Source of the DNA: Streptomyces sp. NBC_01214
Lineage (GTDB): Bacteria; Actinomycetota; Actinomycetes; Streptomycetales; Streptomycetaceae
Direction: 5' to 3'
Assembly (NCBI RefSeq): GCF_026340975.1
Contig: NZ_JAPEOS010000003.1
Span: forward strand, 930,001 to 994,000
Length of the DNA stretch: 64,000 nt
The translations under genes were made by a program, and so were the position numbers. The notes under the pieces were generated by a model that saw nothing but the letters and a program-made list of their open reading frames with translations, did no database searches and was not told the origin of the DNA. Of the stretch, positions 34,893 through 42,735 are shown one piece after another (position 1 is the stretch's first letter; every line of letters begins with the position of its first letter).

Positions 34893-37666
34893 GCTCCACT
34901 TCCCGTCCGGCGGCGGCGCTTCGCGGCGCGGGTGATGCCCCAACCGCCGACGGTCAAGACCAGCGCGACGGCGGCGAGCGTGCCGACCCGGGCGCCCGTG
35001 GAGGCGAGGGGACCGCTGGCCGATCCGGAGCCACCGGCAGAACCCGCGCCGCCGTCGCTCTCGCCCGGCGTCACGATGACCGGCGAGCCGTTGCCGCCGG
35101 AGGTGCCTCCGGAGGTGCCCGCAGAGGTACCTCCGGACGTGCTGGGGATGGGCTCGGGGGTGGTGCCGCTGAGGTCGCCGGTCAGCAGGCCGAAGGAGAT
35201 GCCGGTGGCGCCGCCGACCGCCTGGGTGGACGCGCGGAGGTCGGAACCGGGCTGGCCGCCCTTGGTGACGTTGAAGCCGCCGTCGCCGTTCTGCTGGCTC
35301 GCCAGGAACGTGCGGGCCTTGGCGATCTGGGCGCCGTACTTGGGCGCGTCCAGCGACAGCCCCTGGATGGCGAGGGCGGCGGAGTTGACGGAGTTCCCGG
35401 AGGCGCCCTGGAATCCGCCGTCCTCCTTCTGCTGCGCCGCGAGCCAGGCCAGCGCCTTGTCCACGGAAGCCTGCGAGGCGGCGTCGGGCAGCAGGTCCAC
35501 GGTCATGGCGGCCATGGCGGTGGAGTCGACCTCGGTCGTGCTGGGCTCACCGATCAGGCTGACCCAGCCCCCGGAGGGGTCCTGGAGGCTCTTGAGGTAC
35601 GCGATCGGCTCGGCTGCGGCGGCCGTCTCGCCGGCGCGGACCTGCGCCATGACGCCGAGCGACTGCTTGAAGACGGAGGTGGCGTAGGCGTAGTTGCCCT
35701 TGGCCGCACACTCCTGGCGGGTCGAGGTCTTGGCCCGGCAGGTGATCTTGGCGAGGGCGGCGATCAGGTCCTGTCCCCCGAAGTTGCGGGGGTCGCGGCC
35801 CACGGCCTCGGCGAGTACGGCGGTCTTGCCGATGGCGCCGCCGCTCGCGTACTTCGTGCCGATGAGGGTCCAGTCGTGGATGCCGCGCTTCTGGCCGTCC
35901 TTGCCGCCCTTGTCCATGAAATCGACGATGTTGCGCAGGGCGGCGTTGTTCCCGCCGGTGGCGGCGAGGGCATACGCGCCGTCGATGGTCATGCCGTAAT
36001 CGGCGAAGCCCGTGCCGGGCTGGCTCTCGTAGAAACGGCCCTGGATCAGTTGGGACGGGGCGGTCAGGTACGCGACGCCCTTCTTCGCGTCGGGTCCCTC
36101 ACCGGCCGGCGGCGTGGGCGTGGTCGGGGGTTCGGCCGGCTTGGCGGTCACGGAGGCGAGATCGCTGCCGGCGCCCGCGAGAGCGGCGGTCGCGGTGGGG
36201 TGCACCCTTGAATCGGTGTCGTCCTCCGCGAAGCCGAATCCGCCCTTGGCGAGCTGGTGCTCGGAGAGCCAGGAGACGCCGGCGTCCGCGAACGCCTCGT
36301 CGCCGAGGGCACGCAGCGCCTGCGCGGCCCAGGCGGTGGCGGTCGGGTTGCCGGTCGTCTCGTAGGAGACGGCGGGCCACGCGCCGGTCGCCAACTGGGA
36401 CCTCTTCAGGTACCCGCGGGCCTTCTGGAGCACCGCTTCGTGGCCGCCGGCCCGTTCCAGGGCCAGGGCGATCAGGCCGGTGGCGCCCGCTTCGCTCTCG
36501 CACCCCCCCTCGGTTCCGGGCCGGATGAGGACGCTGGTGAATCCGCCGTCCTCGCACTGGAGGACGGTCAGCCGGGCCACGGAGCCGGCCGGGGGCGTCA
36601 CACCGGCGTTGACCAGGGCGATGACGGCCATGGCCTGGGCGTCGGCCTGTCCCGTCGTACGGAAGTCGCCCTTGGTGAAGCAGCCTTCGACCGTCTCGCC
36701 GTCGCCGATGTCGCGGGGGCAGGCGTACTTCACGAGGTCGCCGAGCAGGTCGTGCCCGCCGAACGCGCGGGGGTCCTTGCCGGTGGCCTCGGCGACCAGC
36801 GCGAGCCGGGCCGCGGCGGTGGCGTCCGGGATGCCGTCCTTGCCGGCCGGGTAGGCGTAGGCGTCGGTCTGTGCGGGCGTCGCGAGGAAGTCGGCGATCT
36901 TCTTCGCCACCGGGCTCTTGCGGTCGGCCGCCGTGAGGGCGAACACGGCCTCCGTGGTGAGGAAGTGGTTCGGGGTCGTGGAGCCTTCGTCGACGACGCG
37001 GTCCCCTTCCGCCAGTATCCCGGTGACCCACCGGGTGGTCGCGGGTACGTCGACCGAACCGGCGGGCACCTTGGGCGGGGCCGTCGGCACGGTCGGGTCG
37101 GGGGTGGTGAACCCCCGGATGTCGTCGGGGGAGAAGGACGGCTTGCCCTTGGTGCCGGCAAGGTCGGTACCGCCGTAGACCCAGGCCTCCACATCGCCGG
37201 GCTTCGGGGTCCGGGCCATGGCTCCCAGCTGGCTGTAGGACCACTTCCGCTGTCCGGGCGAAGCAGTCCAGTACGACCAGTAGGCCGTGGCCTGCGGCGT
37301 GTGGACGCAGTTCTCCTTGTCCGGCGTGGGGTATTGCGTACCGGTGCCCTTGCCTATGCGGCAGATGAAGGCCGGGCCGTCGTGGACGGTGCCCTCCATC
37401 GTGAAGCCGCCGGTCTGCAGCAGCTCGTAGCCGGTCGTCGGCGTGGTGTCGCAGCCACGTTCGACCTTCCCGCCGAAAGGCCCGAAGTCGACCGCGACGA
37501 CGGCGCCGGTGGTGGCCGTGCACTGCTCGATCGGATCGGCGTTCGCGGACGAAGGGTCCGTGAGGAAGGCCGCTCCCGCGCCGAGCGTCAGGAAGCCCGC
37601 GGTCACGAGCGAGAGCAATCGCCGCCTCGTCCCCGACTGCCGTTCCGCCTGTTGTTCGGTCCCCAC
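34889..37666 (-). CDS. Cell-wall-anchored double alpha/alpha-barrel protein with SCO2322-like domain (likely B12 capture)
   Basis: 925 residues from GTG 37666; GTG codons further up are possible. A signal peptide (~14-44, RRRLLSLVTAGFLTLGAG) leads into an SCO2322-like domain (~47-180). Two prenyltransferase/squalene-oxidase-type alpha/alpha barrels follow (~195-490 and ~525-845) with repeats such as AYWLxxQxxDGGF-like DGGFQGASG and DGGFNVTKG. The end is LASTG (887-891), a hydrophobic helix and KRRRR: the class E sortase signal of Streptomyces. Such barrels form the N-terminal half of intrinsic factor and transcobalamin. First gene of an operon with an ECF transporter and behind a cobalamin riboswitch, so it probably holds B12 at the wall. 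Confidence 0.82.
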   Translation of the reverse strand: MGTEQQAERQSGTRRRLLSLVTAGFLTLGAGAAFLTDPSSANADPIEQCTATTGAVVAVDFGPFGGKVERGCDTTPTTGYELLQTGGFTMEGTVHDGPAFICRIGKGTGTQYPTPDKENCVHTPQATAYWSYWTASPGQRKWSYSQLGAMARTPKPGDVEAWVYGGTDLAGTKGKPSFSPDDIRGFTTPDPTVPTAPPKVPAGSVDVPATTRWVTGILAEGDRVVDEGSTTPNHFLTTEAVFALTAADRKSPVAKKIADFLATPAQTDAYAYPAGKDGIPDATAAARLALVAEATGKDPRAFGGHDLLGDLVKYACPRDIGDGETVEGCFTKGDFRTTGQADAQAMAVIALVNAGVTPPAGSVARLTVLQCEDGGFTSVLIRPGTEGGCESEAGATGLIALALERAGGHEAVLQKARGYLKRSQLATGAWPAVSYETTGNPTATAWAAQALRALGDEAFADAGVSWLSEHQLAKGGFGFAEDDTDSRVHPTATAALAGAGSDLASVTAKPAEPPTTPTPPAGEGPDAKKGVAYLTAPSQLIQGRFYESQPGTGFADYGMTIDGAYALAATGGNNAALRNIVDFMDKGGKDGQKRGIHDWTLIGTKYASGGAIGKTAVLAEAVGRDPRNFGGQDLIAALAKITCRAKTSTRQECAAKGNYAYATSVFKQSLGVMAQVRAGETAAAAEPIAYLKSLQDPSGGWVSLIGEPSTTEVDSTAMAAMTVDLLPDAASQASVDKALAWLAAQQKEDGGFQGASGNSVNSAALAIQGLSLDAPKYGAQIAKARTFLASQQNGDGGFNVTKGGQPGSDLRASTQAVGGATGISFGLLTGDLSGTTPEPIPSTSGGTSAGTSGGTSGGNGSPVIVTPGESDGGAGSAGGSGSASGPLASTGARVGTLAAVALVLTVGGWGITRAAKRRRRTGSGA

Positions 37667-37789
37667 CGCGGCCCTCGTCTCTGCCGGGCGGCTGCGTACG
37701 TGGCGATGCACCCCCGCACGGCCCTGTTGCCGTGGAGAGAGGCTGCGACGACCACACCGCAATCCGCGACGGCGCTCTTCGTACTGTGA

Positions 37790-37885
37790 CCCAGTCCCAG
37801 GCATTCCGGCTCACCCGGGCTGACCGGGCCTACGGTTGCGGGTCAGCGCCGGAATTCGACCGGCTTCCCCTGGTACTGAGCAGTT
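37790..37885 (-). ncRNA. Cobalamin riboswitch upstream of the ECF operon
   Basis: Minus strand: the core GGGGAAGCCGGTCGAATTCC, then GGCGCTGACCCGCAACCGTA and, 3' of it, GAGCCGGAATGCCTGG, all in the order of the cobalamin aptamer. CCAGG (37870 region) can pair with CCTGG (37797 region) to close the element. It precedes the barrel protein, SCO2322-like protein and ECF genes by ~125 bases, so B12 should repress the operon. Confidence 0.85.
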
Positions 37886-38014
37886 ATCAGCCGGAGTGCA
37901 ACACGGATTCCGACGCAGCGTCAAGGTGGCACAAGTCTCAGCGGACCAACCCGGACGGATGCGGTCGGCGTCACGGACCGGGTGGCTGGCGGTCCCTTGA
38001 TCACTCGGGTAGCG

Positions 38015-38125
38015 TCCAGGGCTGCCACATGGGGGAATCCGGTGCGATGCCGGAGCTGACGCGCAGCGGTGTGGGGGCGGCGAGGGCCGTTTCCGAGCCC
38101 GAATGCCCAAACGGCGATGCAGCAC
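38015..38125 (+). ncRNA. Cobalamin riboswitch upstream of the transcobalamin-like gene
   Basis: Plus strand: GCTGCCACATGGGGGAATCC, then GGTGCGATGCCGGAGCTGAC, GCGCAGCGGTG and the 3' segment CCGAGCCCGAATGCCCA. TGGG/CCCA close the core. It is arranged back to back with the minus-strand element ~130 bases away. A hairpin CCGTAC-GCCC-GTACGG at 38173-38188 between aptamer and ATG 38241 could be part of the expression platform. Confidence 0.85.
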
Positions 38126-38240
38126 AGCAGCCGTACCACGCGTTCCGGACGGCGGCCCCCGGCCCTGCCAGGCCGTACGCCCGTACGGTGATCGCGAGGT
38201 GCCCGGGAAGGCCGGCGTCCGCCGATTCCAGGAGCAGGCC

Positions 38241-39653
38241 ATGTCCCGTCCCCGTACCTCCCGCCGCCTCGCGCTCACGGTGCCCGCCACGCTCGGCGCC
38301 TTCGCCCTCACCGCGCTGCCCGCCTTCGCGACCTCGTCGCCCGCGCAGATCGCCACGTCCAAGACGAACGGCGTCGCCTACCTCAAGTCGCTCCAGGCGG
38401 CCGACGGTTCGTACGCCGGCTCCGGTCTGTCCAACGAGTGGGCGTTCAGTACCTTCGCCGCCGCCGGCACCGCGGTCGTCGACGTCGCCCCGGGCGGGGA
38501 CACGACGAAGAACGCCCGCACCGTCTACCGGAACCTGCTGTCCACGGCGGGCTGGCCGTCGGCCTCCCCGGTGGTCACCGACTACGAGCGCGGCACCCTG
38601 AACGCGTACGCCGCCGGCATCGACCCGGCCCGCGTGTCGGCCTCGCGCAACCTCATCGCGAACGTCTACTCCTACTGGCAGACCGCCGAGGCGGGCTACT
38701 TCGGCCCCTCCGGAAACTTCAACGGCACGATCTTCGCGGGCCTTTCGCTGGGCGGCGCCAAGACCCAGGCGGGCGGCGCCCGCGTTCCGCAGGCGCTGAC
38801 CGACTCGATGGTCACCCGCATCCGTGCCAACCAGCACGTCGACGGCGGCTGGACCTACAACAAGGCCGAGGGCAACCCCACCGTCCTCAACTCCGCGAGC
38901 GACGTCGACATGACCGGCGCCGCGATGGCCGCGCTCTGCGTCTCCGGCGTCCCCAACACCGACGCCGACGTCGTCCAGGCCAAGAACTTCCTCAAGGGCA
39001 AGCTCGTCGCCAACTCCGGTGCATTCAGCTCCATGTACGGGGTCAACACCAGCTCCAACGGCTGGGGTGTCGCGGGCCTCAACGCCTGTGGCATCAACCC
39101 GCAGACCGGCGACTTCCTCACCGCCAACGGCAAGACCCCGATCGACTTCCTGATAGCCAACCAGTACAACCCGGCGGGCGGCTTCAAGTACAAGCCCTCC
39201 GACACCGTCCCCTCCGCCTACTCCTCCATCGACGCCCTGCGCGCCGTCGCGGGCGGCGGCTTCACCACGGCCCCGCCCGTCCCGGTCACCCCCGGCGCCC
39301 CGCAGTGGGTCGCCCAGCCCACCTTCACCGCCGGTACGGCCACCAAGCTGGCGCTGACCGTCGACGACGGCGCCGGCAACCTCAAGGTCTGCTCGGTGGC
39401 CTTCACCCCGACCGGCACGACGACCACCCTCGGCGACGTCCTGAACGCGGCCACCACCGGGGCGACTCCGGCCGGTTGCGTCACGAGCGTGACCCCTTCG
39501 TCGGGCACGGGCACCGTCACGGCCGTCAACGGCAAGGCCAACAGCGGCTCCAACACCTGGAAGGTCAGCGTCGACGGCTCCGCGTTCGCCGGCGCGGTCC
39601 GCAGCAAGGTCATCAACCTGGGCGACACCATTGCCCTGCGCTGGGGCGTCTGA
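38241..39653 (+). CDS. Secreted transcobalamin-like protein (alpha/alpha barrel + DUF4430-like domain)
   Basis: 470 residues from ATG 38241 with GGAGCAG upstream. Signal peptide 1-31 (ALPAFA). Residues ~35-345 form an alpha/alpha barrel of the prenyltransferase type (VAYLKSLQAADGSYAG, DGGWTYNKAEG, ANQYNPAGGFKYKPS); residues ~365-470 are a beta-rich DUF4430-like domain (LALTVDDGAGNLKVCSVAF, TWKVSVDGSAFAG). This two-domain order is that of animal intrinsic factor, haptocorrin and transcobalamin, which clamp B12 between barrel and beta domain. No C-terminal anchor, so it is probably released. A cobalamin riboswitch precedes it, which supports a B12-scavenging role. Binding itself is inference. 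Confidence 0.85.
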   Translation: MSRPRTSRRLALTVPATLGAFALTALPAFATSSPAQIATSKTNGVAYLKSLQAADGSYAGSGLSNEWAFSTFAAAGTAVVDVAPGGDTTKNARTVYRNLLSTAGWPSASPVVTDYERGTLNAYAAGIDPARVSASRNLIANVYSYWQTAEAGYFGPSGNFNGTIFAGLSLGGAKTQAGGARVPQALTDSMVTRIRANQHVDGGWTYNKAEGNPTVLNSASDVDMTGAAMAALCVSGVPNTDADVVQAKNFLKGKLVANSGAFSSMYGVNTSSNGWGVAGLNACGINPQTGDFLTANGKTPIDFLIANQYNPAGGFKYKPSDTVPSAYSSIDALRAVAGGGFTTAPPVPVTPGAPQWVAQPTFTAGTATKLALTVDDGAGNLKVCSVAFTPTGTTTTLGDVLNAATTGATPAGCVTSVTPSSGTGTVTAVNGKANSGSNTWKVSVDGSAFAGAVRSKVINLGDTIALRWGV

Positions 39654-39668
39654 GCAGCGAAACCCGGT

Positions 39669-39698
39669 GGGGCCCCGGGCCTTCGGGCCCGGGGCCCC
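39669..39698 (+). terminator. Hairpin terminator
   Basis: GGGGCCCCGGGCC-TTCG-GGCCCGGGGCCCC: 13-bp perfect arms with a TTCG loop followed by TT, 15 bases after the stop of the transcobalamin-like gene. Confidence 0.8.
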
Positions 39699-39800
39699 TT
39701 CCGGGCCCGCACCCGGCGGGCCGCTCCACCGGGGCCGCGGGACAGCCCGTAGGCTCGGACGGATCAGCAGTGTCCCGATGACAAGTGGGTGGGATCGCAC

Positions 39801-40811
39801 ATGAAGGTTCTGATCGCCGGCGGTGCCGGATTCATCGGCAGCACGGTGGCGTCGGCCTGCTCGGACACCGGGATCACTCCGGTGATCCTCGACAACCTCG
39901 TCACCGGAAGGCGTGAATTCGCCCGGGACAAGGCCTTCTACGAGGGTGACATCGCGGACGGTGCGCTGATCGACCGGGTCTTCGCGGAACACCCCGACAT
40001 CGAGGCCGTGGTCCACTGCGCCGCGCTCATCGTCGTGCCCGACTCCGTCGGTGACCCGGTGGGCTACTACCGCGCCAACGTGGCCAAGAGCCTGGAGTTC
40101 GTCGCGCACCTGCTGCGCAACGGCTGTAGCCGCATGATCTTCAGTTCCTCGGCCTCGATCTACCGGGAGGGCGACGACCTGACCGTGGACGAAAGTTCTC
40201 CGATCGACGCGAAGAGCCCCTACGCCCGGACGAAGGCCGTCTGCGAGGCCATGTTCGCCGACATCGCCGCCAGCCAGCCGATCAAGATTCTTTCCCTGCG
40301 GTACTTCAACCCGATCGGGGCGGATCCCAAGATGCGCACGGGTCTGCAACTCCGCCACCCCAGCCACGCCCTCGGCAAGATGATCCAGGCGATGGAGAAC
40401 GGAAGCGACTTCTGCGTCACGGGCACGACGTACGGCACGCGGGACGGTTCGGGCATCCGTGACTACGTCCACGTCTGGGACCTGGCGTCCGCGCACGTTG
40501 CTGCCCTCACCCGGTTCGACACCCTGCTGACCGACGCGGACCCCTCCCTGGCGATCAACCTCGGCACGGGCACCGGGACCACCGTCAAGGAACTCGTCGC
40601 GGCCTTCAACTCCGTGGCCGACACGCCGATCTCGGCGATCGAGGCCGATGCCCGCCCGGGCGACGTCGTGGGCGCCTACACCCGCAGCGACCGTGCGGAA
40701 CGCCTCCTGGGCTGGCGGGCCGAGTACTCGATCGTCGACGGCATCCGCCATTCGCTGCACTGGGCGACCGTCCGGGACACCCTTCTCGCGGACTCCGGTC
40801 GGTCCCGGTAG
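39801..40811 (+). CDS. galE: UDP-glucose 4-epimerase-like sugar-nucleotide epimerase
   Basis: 336 residues from ATG 39801. Extended short-chain dehydrogenase: NAD-binding AGGAGFIGSTVA at 6-17, catalytic SSSASIY and YARTK (YxxxK) at about 142-146, and RYFNPIGADP, RDYVHVWDLA typical of GalE. It likely interconverts UDP-glucose and UDP-galactose or a related pair for cell-surface glycans. It stands alone between a terminator on the left and a hairpin on the right, and has no riboswitch, so its position within the cobalamin block may be incidental. Confidence 0.82.
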   Translation: MKVLIAGGAGFIGSTVASACSDTGITPVILDNLVTGRREFARDKAFYEGDIADGALIDRVFAEHPDIEAVVHCAALIVVPDSVGDPVGYYRANVAKSLEFVAHLLRNGCSRMIFSSSASIYREGDDLTVDESSPIDAKSPYARTKAVCEAMFADIAASQPIKILSLRYFNPIGADPKMRTGLQLRHPSHALGKMIQAMENGSDFCVTGTTYGTRDGSGIRDYVHVWDLASAHVAALTRFDTLLTDADPSLAINLGTGTGTTVKELVAAFNSVADTPISAIEADARPGDVVGAYTRSDRAERLLGWRAEYSIVDGIRHSLHWATVRDTLLADSGRSR

Positions 40812-40849
40812 CGCTTGGTCGGACCGGTCGGCGTGGGGAGTGTCCCCCG

Positions 40850-40890
40850 CCGGTGCCGTGCCGGTCCCTGTCGGGCCGGTACGGCACCGG
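40850..40890. terminator. Bidirectional hairpin between galE and the DUF4430 gene
   Basis: CCGGTGCCGTGCCGG (40850-40864) pairs with CCGGTACGGCACCGG (40876-40890) with one G-T pair and an 11-base loop. It lies between two convergent stops and can serve both. Confidence 0.7.
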
Positions 40891-40913
40891 CACGGCGGCC
40901 GGGCCGGCGCCGG

Positions 40914-41402
40914 CTAGAAGGACGTCCAGGTGAAGGAGACCTGGTCGCCGGCGTTGAGCTTGAACTGGCAGCCGCCGACCGGGGTCGGGGTGCCGTTGAC
41001 GGCGATGCTCCAGTACGCGGAGCCGCCGCCGCTGACGTTCTTTATGGTGTCGACGGAGAAGTCCTCGAACGACGCGTACCAGGTGCCGTCCCAGGTGAAG
41101 CCCTTCTTGTGGGCGGCGTCGTCGAGGGCGGCCGTCGGGGTGGGGACCTTGGACGGGTTGGCGCCGCCGTTGGTGCCGTCGCACTTGTGGGTGCCACCGG
41201 TCGCGGTGGTGACGTCGTGGCCCTTGGTCTTGACCTTGCCCTTGAACAGCAGCCCGTCGGGCCCTTGGACGGTGAGGTTCACCTTGACGGCCGCGTTCGT
41301 GTTCGGCTTCGGCTTGGCCTCGGCCACGCCCGGAGCGGTGGCGAGGGCGAGACCGAGGGCGAGCGTGGTGACCACCGAGCGGCGGACGAGGGTCTGGCGC
41401 AT
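40914..41402 (-). CDS. Small secreted DUF4430-domain protein (likely cobalamin-binding)
   Basis: 162 residues from ATG 41402. Signal peptide ~1-29 (ATAPGVAEA), then one DUF4430-type domain: VKVNLTVQGPDGLLFKGKV, TKGHDVTTATGGTHKCD, SAYWSIAVNGTPTPVGGCQF and a beta-rich end. This is the fold of the small beta domain of transcobalamin and intrinsic factor, here on its own. Two cysteines (HKCD, GGCQ) could form a disulfide. It has its own cobalamin riboswitch, so it belongs to the B12 capture system; it might combine with a barrel protein in trans. No anchor is seen. Confidence 0.82.
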   Translation of the reverse strand: MRQTLVRRSVVTTLALGLALATAPGVAEAKPKPNTNAAVKVNLTVQGPDGLLFKGKVKTKGHDVTTATGGTHKCDGTNGGANPSKVPTPTAALDDAAHKKGFTWDGTWYASFEDFSVDTIKNVSGGGSAYWSIAVNGTPTPVGGCQFKLNAGDQVSFTWTSF

Positions 41403-41471
41403 GGAGTGCCTTCCTGAGCGGATCTTCGGGTCTGCTCGCGCGAACCCTCCGACCCGCACCCGTGCACACCT

Positions 41472-41500
41472 CGTGCGGGCGCCCCTGAGGAGGGCGCACG
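41472..41500 (-). promoter_or_regulatory. Hairpin in the leader, possible expression platform
   Basis: CGTGC...GCACG with an inner GCGCCC-CTGAGGA-GGGCGC lies between the riboswitch aptamer and the DUF4430 gene start. It could be a terminator or a switch helix responding to B12. Confidence 0.5.
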
Positions 41501-41549
41501 GGGGTGCCGGGCCGGGCTGGGGCTTCGTACTGCAGACCGTGACAGTGGG

Positions 41550-41665
41550 AAGCGGTGCACATCGCACCCCGGGTTCTCCGACTCACGGCTTTCGGACGCC
41601 GCTCACGGTTGCAGGTCAGCGCCGGATTCCCACCGGCTTCCCCCAGTTGTGCATGCATTCGGTTG
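41550..41665 (-). ncRNA. Cobalamin riboswitch upstream of the DUF4430 gene
   Basis: Minus strand: GGGGGAAGCCGGTGGGAATC, GGCGCTGACCTGCAACCGTG, then GTGAGTCGGAGAACCCGGGG, matching the conserved core and the 3' B12-element segment. TGCACA (41648-41653) pairs with TGTGCA (41556-41561) as closing stem. About 150 bases upstream of ATG 41402. Confidence 0.87.
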
Positions 41666-41752
41666 TGGCTCGGGCCGCGGTGGGCCGGAGCAGAACGCAT
41701 CGTACGGCTTGCGGCGAGGGGTACGGGAGCGAACCCCGAATTCGGGATGCCC

Positions 41753-42676
41753 TCAGCCGGGGCCGAGTCGGCGGGCTTCCGCCGGGCTCACCGGGACACC
41801 CGCGCCGACCCCGTGCAGGACGTGCGCCAGCACCTCCGCGCCGCGGACGACGCGGGGGCCCGGGCGGTTGAAGTAGGCGGGCCCGTCCAGCACCCACACC
41901 TCGCCCGCGCGCACCGCGGGCAGCTCCTCCCACCCCAGCAGCGAGGTCAACAGCTCCCGCTCGCGCAGGGTGCGTTCCGGACCGAACCCGCAGGGCATGA
42001 GCAGGAGTACGTCCGGGCGGGCGGCTCGGACCGCCGCCCATTCCATCGGCCGGGTGTGCTCGCCCGGCGCGGCGATCAGCGCCTCACCGCCCGCGCACGC
42101 GATCTGCTCCGGCACCCAGTGCCCCGCCGGCCACAGCGGATCGAGCCATTCGATCGCCACCACCTTGGGCCGCCGCCGCCCGGCCGTCCGCGCCCGTACG
42201 ACCTCCAGCCGTGCGGCGAGGGCCTGCCGCCGCTCCCGTGCGCGTTCCGCCACGCCGAGCAGCTCGCCCACCGTGACCAGGCAGTCCAGTACGTCGCCCA
42301 GCGTGCGCGGCTCCAGGCTCAGCACGCGGGGCCCGCCGCCGCCCCGGACGCGCACCGCCCGGCTCACCCCCGCGTAGGACACCGCGCAGACGTCGCACAG
42401 GTCCTGGGTCAGGACCACGTCAGGAGCCAGTGCGCCGAGGGCCTCGGTGTCGAGGGTGTAGAGCGAGGACCCGCTGTGCGCGGCGCCGCCGACCGCGTCG
42501 GAGATCTCCCGGCTGCTCAGGGTGTCCGCCGAGAACTCGGCCGAGGTCACCACGGGCACGCCGGCCACCGCCCGCGGCGGCCAGTCGCACTCGTGCGTAC
42601 GGCCCACCAGATCGGCGGCCAGACCGAGCTCCGCCACGATGTCGGTGGCCGCGGGCAGCAGGGAGACGATGCGCAT
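41753..42676 (-). CDS. BtuF-like cobalamin-binding protein
   Basis: 307 residues from ATG 42676. It starts directly with MRIVSLLPAATDIVAELGLA, the class III periplasmic-binding fold found in BtuF and in the widespread actinobacterial cobalamin-binding proteins; there is no signal peptide or lipobox, so it appears cytosolic. WLDPLWPAGHWVPEQ and the C-terminal half complete the second lobe. It lies next to the riboswitch-controlled B12 genes but has no riboswitch of its own in the 59 bases before it. It might act in intracellular corrinoid handling; a mis-trimmed secretion signal is an alternative. Confidence 0.8.
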   Translation of the reverse strand: MRIVSLLPAATDIVAELGLAADLVGRTHECDWPPRAVAGVPVVTSAEFSADTLSSREISDAVGGAAHSGSSLYTLDTEALGALAPDVVLTQDLCDVCAVSYAGVSRAVRVRGGGGPRVLSLEPRTLGDVLDCLVTVGELLGVAERARERRQALAARLEVVRARTAGRRRPKVVAIEWLDPLWPAGHWVPEQIACAGGEALIAAPGEHTRPMEWAAVRAARPDVLLLMPCGFGPERTLRERELLTSLLGWEELPAVRAGEVWVLDGPAYFNRPGPRVVRGAEVLAHVLHGVGAGVPVSPAEARRLGPG

Positions 42677-42735
42677 CCTCCGAGCCTAGGGGGCCGGGGC
42701 CGGGGCCGGGACCGGGGTCAGGGCCGGGGCCGGTG

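Noticed and set aside
39801..40811. galE-like gene as part of the B12 capture system
   Set aside because: No riboswitch, and it is set off by terminators on both sides; it matches sugar-nucleotide epimerases.
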